From positions 1 to 51,530 of the forward strand of contig JANQJO010000061.1 in the NCBI GenBank assembly GCA_028281605.1: a stretch of 51,530 nt of DNA. The letters are read 5' to 3'. Shown here one piece after another: positions 39,581-49,071 of the stretch. A program made the translations under genes and the position numbers. A model generated the notes under the pieces. The model had not been told where the DNA came from and searched no databases. It worked only from the letters and a program-made list of their open reading frames with translations. Positions within the stretch are counted from its first letter, which is position 1. Each line of letters opens with the position of its first letter. This stretch comes from Pseudomonadales bacterium. GTDB lineage: Bacteria > Pseudomonadota > Gammaproteobacteria > Pseudomonadales > JANQJO01.

Positions 39581-39609
39581 TACTAAATGAAACAATGGAG
39601 GAGTCCTGC

Positions 39610-40917
39610 ATGACCGTTTACAACGCGCAAGAAGAAATCACCAGCATTAAAGCAGATTGGGCTGAAAACCCTAGATGGAAAGGCGTTAAAAGAACTTATA
39701 CAGCCGAAGATGTCGTCAGACTGCGTGGCTCTATGAAAGTCGAGTATACACTAGCCCAACAAGGTGCCGAAAAACTCTGGAAACTTATTAACGGTGGTGC
39801 AGAAAAGGGCTACGTCAACTGCTTAGGCGCCTTAACCGGCGGTCAAGCCGTTCAACAAATCAAGGCAGGCGTACAAGCCATCTACCTATCAGGTTGGCAA
39901 GTCGCAGCGGATAACAACGCCAGCTGCACCATGTATCCTGATCAATCTTTATACCCCGTCAACTCAGTCCCTACCGTAGTGCAACGCATCAATAATGCTT
40001 TTCGTCGTGCCGATCAAATCCAATGGCAAAAAGGTGTAAAACCACAAGACCAAGACTACATTGATTACTTTGCCCCTATTGTTGCCGATGCAGAAGCCGG
40101 TTTTGGTGGTGTACTCAACGCATATGAACTTATGAAAGGCATGATTGAAGCCGGTGCCGCAGGCGTGCATTTTGAAGACCAATTGGCTTCGGTTAAAAAA
40201 TGTGGACACATGGGGGGTAAAGTTCTAGTCCCAACTCAAGAAGCGGTACAAAAATTAATTTCAGCACGCTTATCTGCAGATGTCCTTGGCGTTCCCACCA
40301 TTGTCCTGGCCAGGACCGATGCCAATGCAGCTGATCTATTAACCTCTGATTGTGATGAATACGACAAACCTTTTATTGTCGGTGATCGCAGTGCTGAAGG
40401 TTTCTACCGCACCAAAGCGGGCCTTGACCAAGCCATTGCACGTGGTTTAGCTTATGCGCCCTATGCTGATTTACTCTGGTGTGAAACCGCAACACCAGAC
40501 TTAAACGAAGCCAAACGTTTTGCTGAAGCTATTCGCAAAGAATACCCAGAGCAATTACTCTCTTACAACTGCTCTCCTTCTTTCAATTGGAAGAAAAACC
40601 TTGACGATGCCACGATTGCAAAATTCCAGCGCGAGCTCGGTGCTATGGGCTATAAGTATCAGTTCATTACCTTAGCTGGCATTCACAGCATGTGGTACAA
40701 CATGTTTGATTTGGCGTACAATTATGCGCGTAACGATATGTCTGCCTATGTTGAATTGCAGGAAAAAGAATTTGAAGCAGCCAGCAAAGGATACTCGTTC
40801 GTATCGCATCAAAAAGAAGTGGGTACAGGTTACTTTGACGACATAACCAATGTCATACAAGGCGGTAAGTCTTCTGTAACCGCAATGTCTGGCTCTACTG
40901 AAGAAGACCAATTCTAA
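39610..40917 (+). CDS. aceA: Isocitrate lyase
   Basis: 435 residues from the ATG at 39610, which follows a GGAGGAG site; the frame extends back to 39508, but that part is repeat element B. The catalytic cysteine lies in [20 protein letters not shown], and [20 protein letters not shown] is the conserved Mg and substrate loop. It splits isocitrate into succinate and glyoxylate for growth on acetate or fatty acids. No aceB or aceK is adjacent. A strong hairpin terminator follows. Confidence 0.97.
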   Translation: MTVYNAQEEITSIKADWAENPRWKGVKRTYTAEDVVRLRGSMKVEYTLAQQGAEKLWKLINGGAEKGYVNCLGALTGGQAVQQIKAGVQAIYLSGWQVAADNNASCTMYPDQSLYPVNSVPTVVQRINNAFRRADQIQWQKGVKPQDQDYIDYFAPIVADAEAGFGGVLNAYELMKGMIEAGAAGVHFEDQLASVKKCGHMGGKVLVPTQEAVQKLISARLSADVLGVPTIVLARTDANAADLLTSDCDEYDKPFIVGDRSAEGFYRTKAGLDQAIARGLAYAPYADLLWCETATPDLNEAKRFAEAIRKEYPEQLLSYNCSPSFNWKKNLDDATIAKFQRELGAMGYKYQFITLAGIHSMWYNMFDLAYNYARNDMSAYVELQEKEFEAASKGYSFVSHQKEVGTGYFDDITNVIQGGKSSVTAMSGSTEEDQF

Positions 40918-40932
40918 AATTAAATGCATTCA

Positions 40933-40971
40933 AACAGGCAAGTGTAACTTCTAACAATACTTGCCTGTTTT
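40933..40971 (+). terminator. Rho-independent terminator after aceA
   Basis: AACAGGCAAGT pairs exactly with ACTTGCCTGTT across a 15-base loop, and the right arm ends in TTTT. It begins 15 bases after the aceA stop. Confidence 0.88.
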
Positions 40972-41088
40972 ACACGCCCATGTGCCTGCATTACTTGTTA
41001 TAAGCACATCAATATACGAAATTATTGAACCAATCCCAAAACCCAAAGGTCAGCCTATATCTATTAACTGGATGAATAAGGACTGTAT

Positions 41089-41541
41089 ATGAACACACGG
41101 ATGAAACCTCTACAAATATTCATTTCATATGCACACCAAGATGAAAACATACTTAAACGCCTATCCCAGCACTTAGCATCCCTTAGACGACAGGGCATTA
41201 TCAGCTTATGGCATGACAAATGCCTGAGACCTGGTGATGAGTGGGAAGAAAAAATAGATCAAAACCTCGAATCCGCAGATATAATACTATTTATAATAAG
41301 CTCTGCTTTCATTAGCTCAGACTATTGCTGGGGAATTGAAATGAAGCGAGCTATAGAGAAGCATCAAAAAAAAGAAAGCCATGTCATCCCAATTATTGCT
41401 CGCCCCGTTGACTTTACAGGTGCCCCATTCAGCAAACTAGAATCACTTCCCACAGGGAATAAAGCTATAACTGAATGGCCAAATAAAGACGCAGCATTTA
41501 CAAATATTGCCAGTGGCATAAGAAAGGTTGCAACAAACTGA
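41089..41541 (+). CDS. Stand-alone TIR-domain protein
   Basis: 150 residues that are essentially one TIR domain of the TIR_2 type. Landmarks: LQIFISYAHQDENILKRL, ISLWHDKCLRPGDEWEEKID, SADIILFIISSAFISSDYCW with the presumptive catalytic Glu84 just after, and HVIPIIARPVDF. Bacterial TIR domains of this class are usually NAD-cleaving or cyclic-ADP-ribose producing, and usually fused to a sensor; here nothing is fused. An AAGGA precedes the ATG. A lipoprotein gene follows after 59 bases on the same strand. A defence, signalling or host-directed NADase role is inference. Confidence 0.88.
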   Translation: MNTRMKPLQIFISYAHQDENILKRLSQHLASLRRQGIISLWHDKCLRPGDEWEEKIDQNLESADIILFIISSAFISSDYCWGIEMKRAIEKHQKKESHVIPIIARPVDFTGAPFSKLESLPTGNKAITEWPNKDAAFTNIASGIRKVATN

Positions 41542-41600
41542 AGATAGCATACAGTTACAAAATAATAACCATAGCTATTATTATATAGCCAGACACCTTT

Positions 41601-42119
41601 ATGAATAAATCACTTCTATTTCTCCTAATAATCATAATTACATCCAGCACCGGCTGCGTTGAACACCAAGTGAATACTTTTCACACCTGGTGTGAAGATA
41701 TCACAAATGTAGATCTAAAAGACAAATATGCACATTTTTGGACAATCTCTTTTTCTGTCTCTTATGACATGGAAGCTGTTCGAACCAGTTACACGGACAC
41801 TCTGAACCAAATTCATTTAGAAAAAGTTCAACACAGAGCCCCAAGAACTGCTTGGCGCCAAGACTCTGAACTCCACATACTCAATCTTTCCACGTTATTA
41901 CCCATTAAACCCTTATCGATCATTCAAGAATGGAGCAAAGGCATTGCTCTAGCAAAACAAAATAAACATACAAAAGCAACCGACATTTGTTTATATAACG
42001 GCCTAATTACTTTCTTTGACAGCTTACACATCCACACCATGGACAAAGACGACCTAGGCCTTAAATGGATTGATAAAGTGGTTATTATTAAGATCCATGA
42101 AGAAACCGAAAAATATTGA
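41601..42119 (+). CDS. Putative lipoprotein downstream of TIR gene
   Basis: 172 residues. A short signal sequence (KSLLFLLIIIITSSTGC) ends in a lipobox with Cys19, so it should be a membrane-anchored periplasmic lipoprotein. The mature part has no motif I recognise. A +2 Val after the Cys does not predict inner-membrane retention by the Asp rule. It shares strand and orientation with the TIR gene. Its stop is two bases before the left 93-bp repeat of the zinc island, so the island boundary lies here. Confidence 0.7.
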   Translation: MNKSLLFLLIIIITSSTGCVEHQVNTFHTWCEDITNVDLKDKYAHFWTISFSVSYDMEAVRTSYTDTLNQIHLEKVQHRAPRTAWRQDSELHILNLSTLLPIKPLSIIQEWSKGIALAKQNKHTKATDICLYNGLITFFDSLHIHTMDKDDLGLKWIDKVVIIKIHEETEKY

Positions 42120-42121
42120 CA

Positions 42122-42214
42122 CGGTTCCAAATCAGGGTGTTTTAGGTCCCAAAAGGCGAATTTTTACCCACCGTTTTTAAGCAGTGTCAACAGCAGCCGA
42201 TTATTGAAAATAAA
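42122..42214. repeat. 93-bp repeat flanking the zinc island (left copy)
   Basis: Matches 50525-50617 in the same orientation over 93 bases with a single T/C difference (ACCGTTTTTAA here, ACCGTTCTTAA there). Starts CGGTTCCAAATCAGGGTGTT. Read in reverse it starts with a TGTTGACA-like sequence, reminiscent of IS21-type ends, but no matching transposase is present, so the family is unassigned. Confidence 0.9.
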
Positions 42215-42332
42215 TTGGATTAAGTGGTGCGTTTGAAACACTTGAAACCTAACAACTCTAACCAATATGGATGTGCTTTTCCTGTCATGATTTCAGCTGG
42301 GGTTTTGATCTTGCACTTCGCACTATTACCTT

Positions 42333-42357
42333 AGGAACTTATTTCGTGCTCGTTCCT
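42333..42357. repeat. Family A element arm fragment
   Basis: AGGAACTTATTTCGTGCTCG-TTCCT equals the right arm end of family A copies. About 25 bases only, possibly a decayed solo arm. The full copy at 43189 is 830 bases away. Confidence 0.75.
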
Positions 42358-42383
42358 AAAAACCAATATGAGCAGAGCTCACA

Positions 42384-42731
42384 AACAAGAATGAAGCTTT
42401 AACTACATTATCCATCCTTATCGCAATACTCCATAAAATCCTGGATGATGCTGGAATACGCCTAGGTTCTGTTGTGAGTGATATCAGTGGCGTTTCGGCC
42501 AAAGCAATCATACAGGGACTGATCAATGGTCAGGTTTTGGATACATTATTGTCTCATGTAAAGGGACGTTTGAAGTCAAAAAAAGCAGATCTAGCCCTGG
42601 CGTTAGATTGTCCACTTGGAGCTCGGCATCGATATCTTTTGTCCGAAATCAAAGATCACATACAGGATCTAGAAAAACGGATATCAAAAATTGATGGCTA
42701 TTTAGTCGCTGGCGCGAAACTAGTTGCTTAA
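42384..42731 (+). pseudogene. IS110-family transposase, internal fragment
   Basis: One frame reads ILHKILDDAGIRLGSVVSDI, then SGVSAKAIIQGLINGQ..., matching the central part of IS110/IS1111 transposases (LxSVVSDIxGVSGRAxLEALIxG...). It ends after the coiled segment LLSEIKDHIQDLEKRISKID. Neither the N-terminal DEDD domain nor the C-terminal Transposase_20 domain is present, so it is a fragment. It has no relation to the flanking 93-bp repeat that I can see. Confidence 0.75.
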
Positions 42732-43188
42732 ACCTATGCAGCCATCTTTGCTTGAGCCTTCATTGTTTGCCTTAAAGTTGGAACCTGGCCCTGCCATCTT
42801 GATACGTAACCAAGCACATGAATCGGCCCTACGAGCGGAGTTTTCGGGAGTGGAACATTGGGAAAAGCTACCAGATTGCCCGGACAACCTGCCTCTAGGC
42901 TATCGGCAACAGGAATAGATTTTTTTTTAATCAAGGTGTTCATGATGTACTTGGATTCAAAGGAGGTCACTTTCGAATGCTTTATGGTACCGCCATTGGG
43001 CGTGCAGTCCATGATCCCCGTATTCAAACACTTCCAGCTTACAGTAGAAAGGCTTAGGCTTTATGATTGGCTCAATAAGAAATGTCGCTGTGACAGATGG
43101 CACATTATTACGATCAAAAGATAGGTCTGAGTTTTATGAAGAAAATAAGCATTAGCCTTGAAAGTAGTACTGGTGAAAACAGTGGATA
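42732..43188. other. 457-bp stretch without a recognised gene
   Basis: Overlapping short frames on both strands, none resembling a known family. Probably further insertion-sequence debris between the IS110 fragment and the palindromic element. Confidence 0.5.
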
Positions 43189-43349
43189 AGGAACGAGCAC
43201 GAAATAAGTTCCTGTTTATACGTAGGACTATTTCTCGCTATCTGCGTTGATGAAAATGGTTACATAGAATGACTATGCGCCCATTTTCTCGCCTTGATAG
43301 CAAAAAATAGTCCTACGTATAAACAGGAACTTATTTCGTGCTCGTTCCT
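43189..43349. repeat. Palindromic miniature element family A, full copy
   Basis: 161 bp with inverted arms starting AGGAACGAGCACGAAATAAG. The interior order (ctcgctatctgcgttg first, cttgatagcaaaaaatag last) is reversed relative to the 31886 copy, so this copy is inserted in the opposite orientation. It ends 75 bases upstream of selO. Confidence 0.92.
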
Positions 43350-43423
43350 AAGCTTTCGGTATAAATGCTACAGTTTTTGTAAATAACATTAGCGAGCTTT
43401 ACTTTTTAGAAGGCTTTACAACT

Positions 43424-45124
43424 ATGACATATCCATCTAAAAAACCACTAAAACAGAAGGTAACTACCTTTGATGAATTTGCTCAAATGGCAGATTACTC
43501 ATTTATGGATCACCTAAACGTAGACCCTGATGCGGATACTGATGGTAAAAATTACCAACCCAGACAAGTATTTTCTGGTCATTTTGTTCCTGTTAAACCT
43601 ACGCCGCTTGGGGCACCCGAGTATATATCCCATAGCAGCACCTTTTTCAATGAGCTTGGTCTGAGCAATGAATTGATACTTGAAGAGAACTTTCGTCTAG
43701 TTTTTACTGGTGATTTATCTGCAGCGCGTGCTCCGATGCGTTCTGTTGGTTGGGCAACCGGCTATGCATTATCAATTTATGGTACAGAGTACACACAACA
43801 ATGCCCATTTGGTACTGGTAACGGATATGGTGATGGCCGAGCAATTTCAGTATTTGAAGCTGTGATCAATGGCCAGCGCTGGGAAATGCAATTAAAAGGT
43901 GGCGGCCAAACACCCTATTGTCGCAGTGCGGATGGCCGCGCAGTGCTACGTTCAAGTATCAGAGAGTTTCTAGCTCAAGAACATATGCATGCCCTAAGCG
44001 TACCCACATCGCGCTCGTTCACGCTATACGTTTCTAAATCTGAAACTGTAACCCGACCTTGGTATTCTGAAGGCTCTCGTTCTACTGATCCAGATATTTT
44101 GATTGAGAATCCAGTAGCTATCTCTACACGAGTGGCACCCTCATTTTTGCGTGTTGGTCAGCTAGAGCTATTTGCCCGCCGTGTGCGGAACAATGCCCAT
44201 AAAAATGCACCGAGAGAATTACGCATGATCGTTGAGCATTTAATTGAGAGAGAATACAAAGACGATATCGACCAAACACTGCCGTTTATAACTCAAATAA
44301 TTGAACTAGCAACAGTATCTCGCAAGCGCCTCACATCACTAGTCGCTAATTGGATTCGTGTTGGCTACTGTCAGGGAAATTTTAACAGTGACAACTGTGC
44401 TGCTGGCGGCCATACCCTTGACTATGGCCCATTTGGTTTTTGTGAAATATTCGATACTGAGTTCCAACCTTGGACTGGTGGGGGGCAGCATTTTTCCTTT
44501 TTTAATCAGCCGACCGCTGCAGAAGCGAATTACCACATGTTTTGGACAGCGTTGAGACCATTGCTTGTAGAAGAACCTGAAGCGTTAGAGAGGTTGGATC
44601 AAGTACGCCGAAGCTTTGCAGAAGAAATGGAAAGCCAAATTCATAGTATGTGGGCAAGCAAACTTGGCATAACTGAATACCAACCAAAGCTATTTAAACA
44701 GTTATTCGAGCTTATGAGTCGTTCAGAAGTGGATTATACAATTTTTTTTCGCGAGTTGTCGCATATACCTGATAATATCTCAGCATTAAAGAAGAGTTTT
44801 TACGTGAAGACTTCACAAGCTGTTGATGATCAATGGGTCTCTTGGCTAAAAAGCTGGCATGAGCTGCTGATGGATAGAGATTTATCGGAAATATCTATGA
44901 AAATGAAACTCACTAATCCAAAATACACATGGCGGGAGTGGTTAGTTGTACCAGCTTACCAACAAGCCATGCAGGGTGACTATACTCTTGTCAAAGAACT
45001 TCAGGAAGTGCTCAACTATCCTTATAATGAGCAATCCATAGAAATTGAAGATAAATATTACCGGCTAAAACCCAAACAGTTTTATAATGCAGGTGGTGTA
45101 TCGCACTATAGCTGTTCATCCTGA
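43424..45124 (+). CDS. selO: SelO-family protein adenylyltransferase
   Basis: 566 residues. Pseudokinase-fold landmarks are [40 protein letters not shown] with [22 protein letters not shown] just after, the [11 protein letters not shown] segment, and [20 protein letters not shown] with metal-binding Asp. The C-terminus ends Y-S-C-S-S: the antepenultimate Cys corresponds to the selenocysteine of animal SelO, and in known SelO it forms a redox pair that controls AMP transfer. SelO attaches AMP to Ser, Thr or Tyr of redox and metabolic proteins. It is the only plus-strand gene of the zinc island, and its stop is 77 bases from the truncated cysS. Confidence 0.92.
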   Translation: MTYPSKKPLKQKVTTFDEFAQMADYSFMDHLNVDPDADTDGKNYQPRQVFSGHFVPVKPTPLGAPEYISHSSTFFNELGLSNELILEENFRLVFTGDLSAARAPMRSVGWATGYALSIYGTEYTQQCPFGTGNGYGDGRAISVFEAVINGQRWEMQLKGGGQTPYCRSADGRAVLRSSIREFLAQEHMHALSVPTSRSFTLYVSKSETVTRPWYSEGSRSTDPDILIENPVAISTRVAPSFLRVGQLELFARRVRNNAHKNAPRELRMIVEHLIEREYKDDIDQTLPFITQIIELATVSRKRLTSLVANWIRVGYCQGNFNSDNCAAGGHTLDYGPFGFCEIFDTEFQPWTGGGQHFSFFNQPTAAEANYHMFWTALRPLLVEEPEALERLDQVRRSFAEEMESQIHSMWASKLGITEYQPKLFKQLFELMSRSEVDYTIFFRELSHIPDNISALKKSFYVKTSQAVDDQWVSWLKSWHELLMDRDLSEISMKMKLTNPKYTWREWLVVPAYQQAMQGDYTLVKELQEVLNYPYNEQSIEIEDKYYRLKPKQFYNAGGVSHYSCSS

Positions 45125-45200
45125 TGTTTAGTTTTACTCTGATTTGAAACCCAGTTTGCATGTTTCTCGGCAAAAGCAGCTGTACGTGGAAGCGTATGTT

Positions 45201-45410
45201 CTAAAGACCATTTACTATTTGTGAGTCATGACATAATAGGCGTGACAGCATATCGAATACCACTGCAGGTCGCGCGTTACCTATGTGGGCGTAGTTGTAA
45301 ACCGTAGGGGCACACACATACATGGTCACTCTTTCCTCTTGCCCGGTACGCAGAGGTTCTTTCTTGCGACTAAGTGTATTGTGCAGATAAATTGGGTGGG
45401 TTGTACTCAA
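45201..45410 (-). pseudogene. cysS: cysS paralogue, N-terminal fragment
   Basis: The frame contains [13 protein letters not shown] followed by [26 protein letters not shown], the HIGH-type ATP site (HIGN) and zinc-cysteine region of cysteinyl-tRNA synthetase. It is about 70 residues of roughly 460 and stops after [14 protein letters not shown], so the rest of the catalytic domain, including the KMSKS loop, is gone. The first codon is TTG. A duplicate cysS is a known member of Zur/COG0523 gene clusters; this one is broken. Separate from the essential cysS, which must lie elsewhere. Confidence 0.85.
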
Positions 45411-45438
45411 AACTCAGCGGACCTCGCCTTTTGATAAA

Positions 45439-46467
45439 TTAATGCTCACTATCCAATGCTGAAACCGGTGAGTGAAAACTATATTTCTTGCCTGAACGAA
45501 GATTTCTAAGCAATAGACGTCGTAACAGAGTAAGATGTGGAAATTCGACCAGCATACCAATGATCAGTGCGGCATAGATGAGAGGCTGATTAGGTAATAC
45601 AACCATGGTTATAGCAAGCATTAAAGGTGCATTGCGAGCAGCAATCGTCATGGTAAGTAATGCATGTTCAGGATAGTTTAGCTTGAATGTTCGACTAAAG
45701 GCTTCTCCCAGAAAAAAGGTTAGAATAAAAAAGGTAATAATTGCGAGTAGCATCAGAGTAAAGACTCCATGGTACTCAAGGATTGTCGTAATATTTCCAG
45801 CAAATATTTGAAAGACTAGTAAGGTGGTTACCCATGGCGTAGCATTATCTGTAAATTGTAAAAAACGCTTAAAATTATCTGGTTGTAAGAAAATACATAG
45901 CACTTGATGTGTAATAACAGACAATAGAAATGGCAGCAAAAACCATTGTTGAAGTGTGCTGACGATGGTATCGGCTTTGATTTGTACTGTATTATGTGTG
46001 AACCACTGAATAAATATTGGATACAGTAGTAGCTGAAGCGTCATATTGATTGGAATCAGGGTGGTACCCAATGCAATGTTACCACCAGAGAGACGAGTAA
46101 AACTCAAAAACCAATCGGTGCAGGGCGACATAAAATAGATAATCAATCCGACCATGAAAAGGGGGTATGCTGGCAAAAATATTGAAGCGATTCCATATCC
46201 GATTAGGGGTACCAAGATGAAATTAGCTACCAGAGCGATAGATAAAAAGCGATAGTTTTTGATTGCTTGGACTAGGGCACCAAAGCGTACGTTAAGAAAC
46301 AGCAAGCTGACCAATGCGACCAAGGTGTAGTCAACCTGGTTTCCTAACCACTCTCCAGTGACTGGCGTGAAAGATCCAATCAATGCTCCTGAGAAAATGC
46401 CTATGATTAAAACGATTGAAGTACCCGCCATTTCTGGTATTGCATCAGCCGTTATATGTTTTAGCAT
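45439..46467 (-). CDS. ACR3/BASS-type transporter in the Zur gene run
   Basis: About 342 residues with roughly ten membrane helices. The segment YFMSPCTDWFLSFTRLSGGN followed by LQLLLYPIFIQWF matches the COG0798 arsenite/bile-acid symporter family, whose P-C motif lies in the substrate path. Substrate is not known; arsenite and thiol conjugates are the family's best-known ones. I choose the ATG at 46467 because GAGGG lies six bases before it and it overlaps the upstream FAD gene stop (ATGCTAA); an ATG at 46485 is also in frame. The overlap implies coupling with the FAD monooxygenase. Confidence 0.8.
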   Translation of the reverse strand: MLKHITADAIPEMAGTSIVLIIGIFSGALIGSFTPVTGEWLGNQVDYTLVALVSLLFLNVRFGALVQAIKNYRFLSIALVANFILVPLIGYGIASIFLPAYPLFMVGLIIYFMSPCTDWFLSFTRLSGGNIALGTTLIPINMTLQLLLYPIFIQWFTHNTVQIKADTIVSTLQQWFLLPFLLSVITHQVLCIFLQPDNFKRFLQFTDNATPWVTTLLVFQIFAGNITTILEYHGVFTLMLLAIITFFILTFFLGEAFSRTFKLNYPEHALLTMTIAARNAPLMLAITMVVLPNQPLIYAALIIGMLVEFPHLTLLRRLLLRNLRSGKKYSFHSPVSALDSEH

Positions 46468-47591
46468 TCGCAACCCTCGCAGCATTCACTATTGCCAAAT
46501 GGACCCCAAATACCGTCCTCTGAACCCTCAAGCCATTCAATTTCTAATTCAAGGCGTTGACTGATTTCACGTGCTATACGTGCAAAACGTTGTCGAAATT
46601 TATAAATGAAACAGTAGATACGTTCATCATGACGGACTTGGGGACCGACCAGAAATAATCCGGGTGTTAATAGGGATTCATCATCATTACTTAGGGTTAT
46701 GTGGCCATCTTCATTCCAATCCCAGAGTTCTCGAATCTGACATGCGCCACCACCTTTGAGAAAACCTGTACCAAGAATGGGTAGATTACTAACCGTCCAG
46801 TTTCGACCATCTGAAGCATGAACAATGAAGTTGCAGTTTTCATCTTCAGCGACTTCCACCACGTTTGCGCCATAGGAGACCGTTAAATGATCGTTGGATT
46901 TCACCTCATCTAGCCGCTCTCTAGTATAAGGTGAGAGCACTTGGCTTGGGTCGTTGATATCTGTTTTTTCCCAGGTTGATCGACGTATCAGCAATTCAAC
47001 TTTATGGCCGACATTAAGGAGGTTAATAGCTGAATCTAATCCGCTTTCGTATCCTCCAATGACAACGTAAGTGCCTGTTGCTAAAGTATTCCAATCTTTA
47101 ATATGTGCGTAGTGCAGGCAATATTCACCACCTGGGAAAGGGTTCAAATCAGGGAATTGAAACTCGCCAGTTGCCCAAATAACAAATTGAGAAAAGCGCT
47201 CTCCATGCTCAGTGACAATATGAAAACCACCATCAGGGTCAGGATTGACTTCTAATACTTTACAATCGCATACCACCGGCAGCTGAGCTGAATTGGCTAC
47301 AGACGTTAGATAGTCAGCATATTGGTTTCCACTCAAATGCTGCCGACCAGCAAAGGTTGCAGGTGACGTATTTGCATCTACCGCATTTAAATCCGTCAAA
47401 CCAAATGGATTGCTGTAAAAAGAGGGTGTGATAAAGCGAGTTTGCTTGGGCCAATGACGAAATGATTCGCCGATTTTACCACTGTCTAATACTTCAAATT
47501 CAAGTCCTGGCACTTTTCCCAATTCCATCGCCATACCAATACCAGCAGGGCCTGCGCCAACAATAACAACGTCAAGGGTTTTCATAAGCAT
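46461..47591 (-). CDS. FAD-dependent monooxygenase-like protein with a Cys-rich C-terminus
   Basis: 376 residues. VVIVGAGPAGIGMAMELGKV is the FAD GxGxxG motif, GESFRHWPKQTRFITPSFYS the segment typical of CzcO/flavin monooxygenases (COG2072), and VVIGGYESGLDSAINLLNVG the NAD(P) motif. The last residues (SECCEGCEC) hold five cysteines and could bind metal or take part in thiol chemistry. It overlaps the start of the transporter gene by about 7 bases. Similar flavoproteins in arsenic clusters are called ArsO, but nothing else here is an ars gene, and the zinc context is stronger. Substrate unknown. Confidence 0.85.
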   Translation of the reverse strand: MLMKTLDVVIVGAGPAGIGMAMELGKVPGLEFEVLDSGKIGESFRHWPKQTRFITPSFYSNPFGLTDLNAVDANTSPATFAGRQHLSGNQYADYLTSVANSAQLPVVCDCKVLEVNPDPDGGFHIVTEHGERFSQFVIWATGEFQFPDLNPFPGGEYCLHYAHIKDWNTLATGTYVVIGGYESGLDSAINLLNVGHKVELLIRRSTWEKTDINDPSQVLSPYTRERLDEVKSNDHLTVSYGANVVEVAEDENCNFIVHASDGRNWTVSNLPILGTGFLKGGGACQIRELWDWNEDGHITLSNDDESLLTPGLFLVGPQVRHDERIYCFIYKFRQRFARIAREISQRLELEIEWLEGSEDGIWGPFGNSECCEGCEC

Positions 47592-47669
47592 CCAAAGTAC
47601 TATAAAGAAGATCGTGTTTCATCGTCTTAACTCCAAGCCACTTAGCTATCACAATAATTCTATTAACAT

Positions 47670-48101
47670 TCAGTCTTTATAATGATTCTCTTGTTTCTCT
47701 TTCATTGCCTTTACCTCTGTACAATATTCGGCAGTAGGTCTAGCTAACAGTCGGGCAATTCCAATAGGTTCATCTGACTCTAAGCAATATCCATAGGTCC
47801 CTAACCGAATACGCTCAAGCGATTGTTGTATTTTAGGCAATAGTTTTTGTTCTCTATCGACGATACGAAGTGCGAGCATCGATTGTTCCTCCGTTGAGGC
47901 ACGATCGTTAATGTCGCTTTCGGCGATAGGATTCGACATTTGATTCTTAGCTTCCTGAATTCGGGCACGTGTCGAATCATGTAATTCAACAAGCCTGCGC
48001 CGAAAAAATTCTAGTTGATCAGCATTCATGTAATCTGACTCTGGAGCACTCGATATTTGCTTTTCAGTCAGTTTCTTAGGCTTTGATTTCTTAGTAGTCA
48101 T
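47670..48101 (-). CDS. DksA2-type, zinc-independent DksA paralogue
   Basis: 143 residues. The coiled-coil tip DINDRA (residues 63-68) matches the DxxDxA motif that reaches the RNA polymerase secondary channel. In DksA the zinc finger has four cysteines; here only C106 and C127 remain, and the partner positions are Ser109 and Val130 (Y-G-Y-C-L-E-S and Y-C-T-E-V). P. aeruginosa DksA2 shows the same loss and works without zinc. It would sustain the stringent-response function under zinc starvation. Position in the Zur run supports this. Confidence 0.9.
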   Translation of the reverse strand: MTTKKSKPKKLTEKQISSAPESDYMNADQLEFFRRRLVELHDSTRARIQEAKNQMSNPIAESDINDRASTEEQSMLALRIVDREQKLLPKIQQSLERIRLGTYGYCLESDEPIGIARLLARPTAEYCTEVKAMKEKQENHYKD

Positions 48102-48155
48102 TCAATAGATCTCTTTGTATATCTTAGGTTGTCATTACAAGGGTAGACAGTAGTG

Positions 48156-49038
48156 TTAGCACAAGCACATTTCAAATGAACGACGGATGAACTCTTCTTC
48201 TAGATCTATACCGATAAAAATCATTTTACTGATCGGCTCTTCATCGCCCCATGGTTCACCTGCTTGGTATGTAAACATCATGCGAATACCTTGAAATATC
48301 ATTCGGCATGCTTCACCTTGGATCGCCATTACTCCTTTCATACGATATATTTTTTGACCGAATGACTGTAAGAATATATCTAGCGTTGTGCTCATGCTCA
48401 GCGTTAAAGAAATGTTCTGCAATAGGAGTATGTTCAGAGTCGTTTTGATCAAACAGCACCATGTCGAATTCTTCTGGTGTGTGTTGAGAAAATACTGATA
48501 TGTTTTTAGGTGTGTCTGTTTTGTATGTGAACTCGTAGAATTCTTGCCCTTCAAGCTGTAGTTGGTAACATTGTCCGAAATCTTGAATAGATTGATTGTG
48601 ATAAGGGGGTGTATGGGGCTTCGAAAATTCAATAAATAAATCTTCCGTTAAAGTTTTTACTAACGCTTCAGAAACCTCTGTTGCATGATTTATTGTATCA
48701 CTCATCAGAAATGCCATATCTGGATCGGGTCCATTTTTCAATTGGAAACGATAATTACCCTTAGGTAACTGCCAAATGCCTCCCCATTCAAAAGGGTATT
48801 CTGGTTCAAGGAAGCTAAGTTTCATTTCTATGGCCCGTTCTAGATTAAACCCACCAATATTCAGTAAATCACTGATGAGTGCCTCAACCATCGTAGCCGT
48901 ATAAAACTTAGCCATCTTGTTGATTTCTATACTCATGAAGAATGGGTCACCCCAATGATCAAGGTACAAACCAAAGCACTTAACCTTAAAGCGAGGGTAA
49001 TGCGACTGTAAACGCTCCAGTGCAGCAGGGGTTTTATA
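48156..49038 (-). pseudogene. COG0523 (CobW/ZigA-like) metallochaperone remnant
   Basis: Two frames together give the second half of a COG0523 protein. The upstream frame (48313-49038) has GGFNLERAIEMKLSFLEPEY, then PFEWGGIWQLPKGNYRFQLK, seen in CobW proteins with an inserted domain, then an EHEHN histidine patch. A frameshift near 48385 then leads to LDIFLQSFGQKIYRMKGVMA and PISKMIFIGIDLEEEFIRRS-FEMCL, the CobW_C domain. No GxxGxGKT P-loop or GTPase core is present upstream; only a 33-base gap to hisI remains. Both the GTPase half and the frame are lost, so it cannot function as a zinc chaperone. Confidence 0.82.
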
Positions 49039-49071
49039 TCAATCATTCTAATCTTAGTCATCTAGCAGCGC

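Noticed and set aside
39508..39609. In-frame extension of aceA to 39508
   Set aside because: The extra codons are repeat element B; the ATG at 39610 has a GGAGGAG site and the family start.
42732..43188. Overlapping 64-97-residue frames after the IS110 fragment
   Set aside because: No family resemblance on either strand and none of the frames has supporting context; treated as debris.
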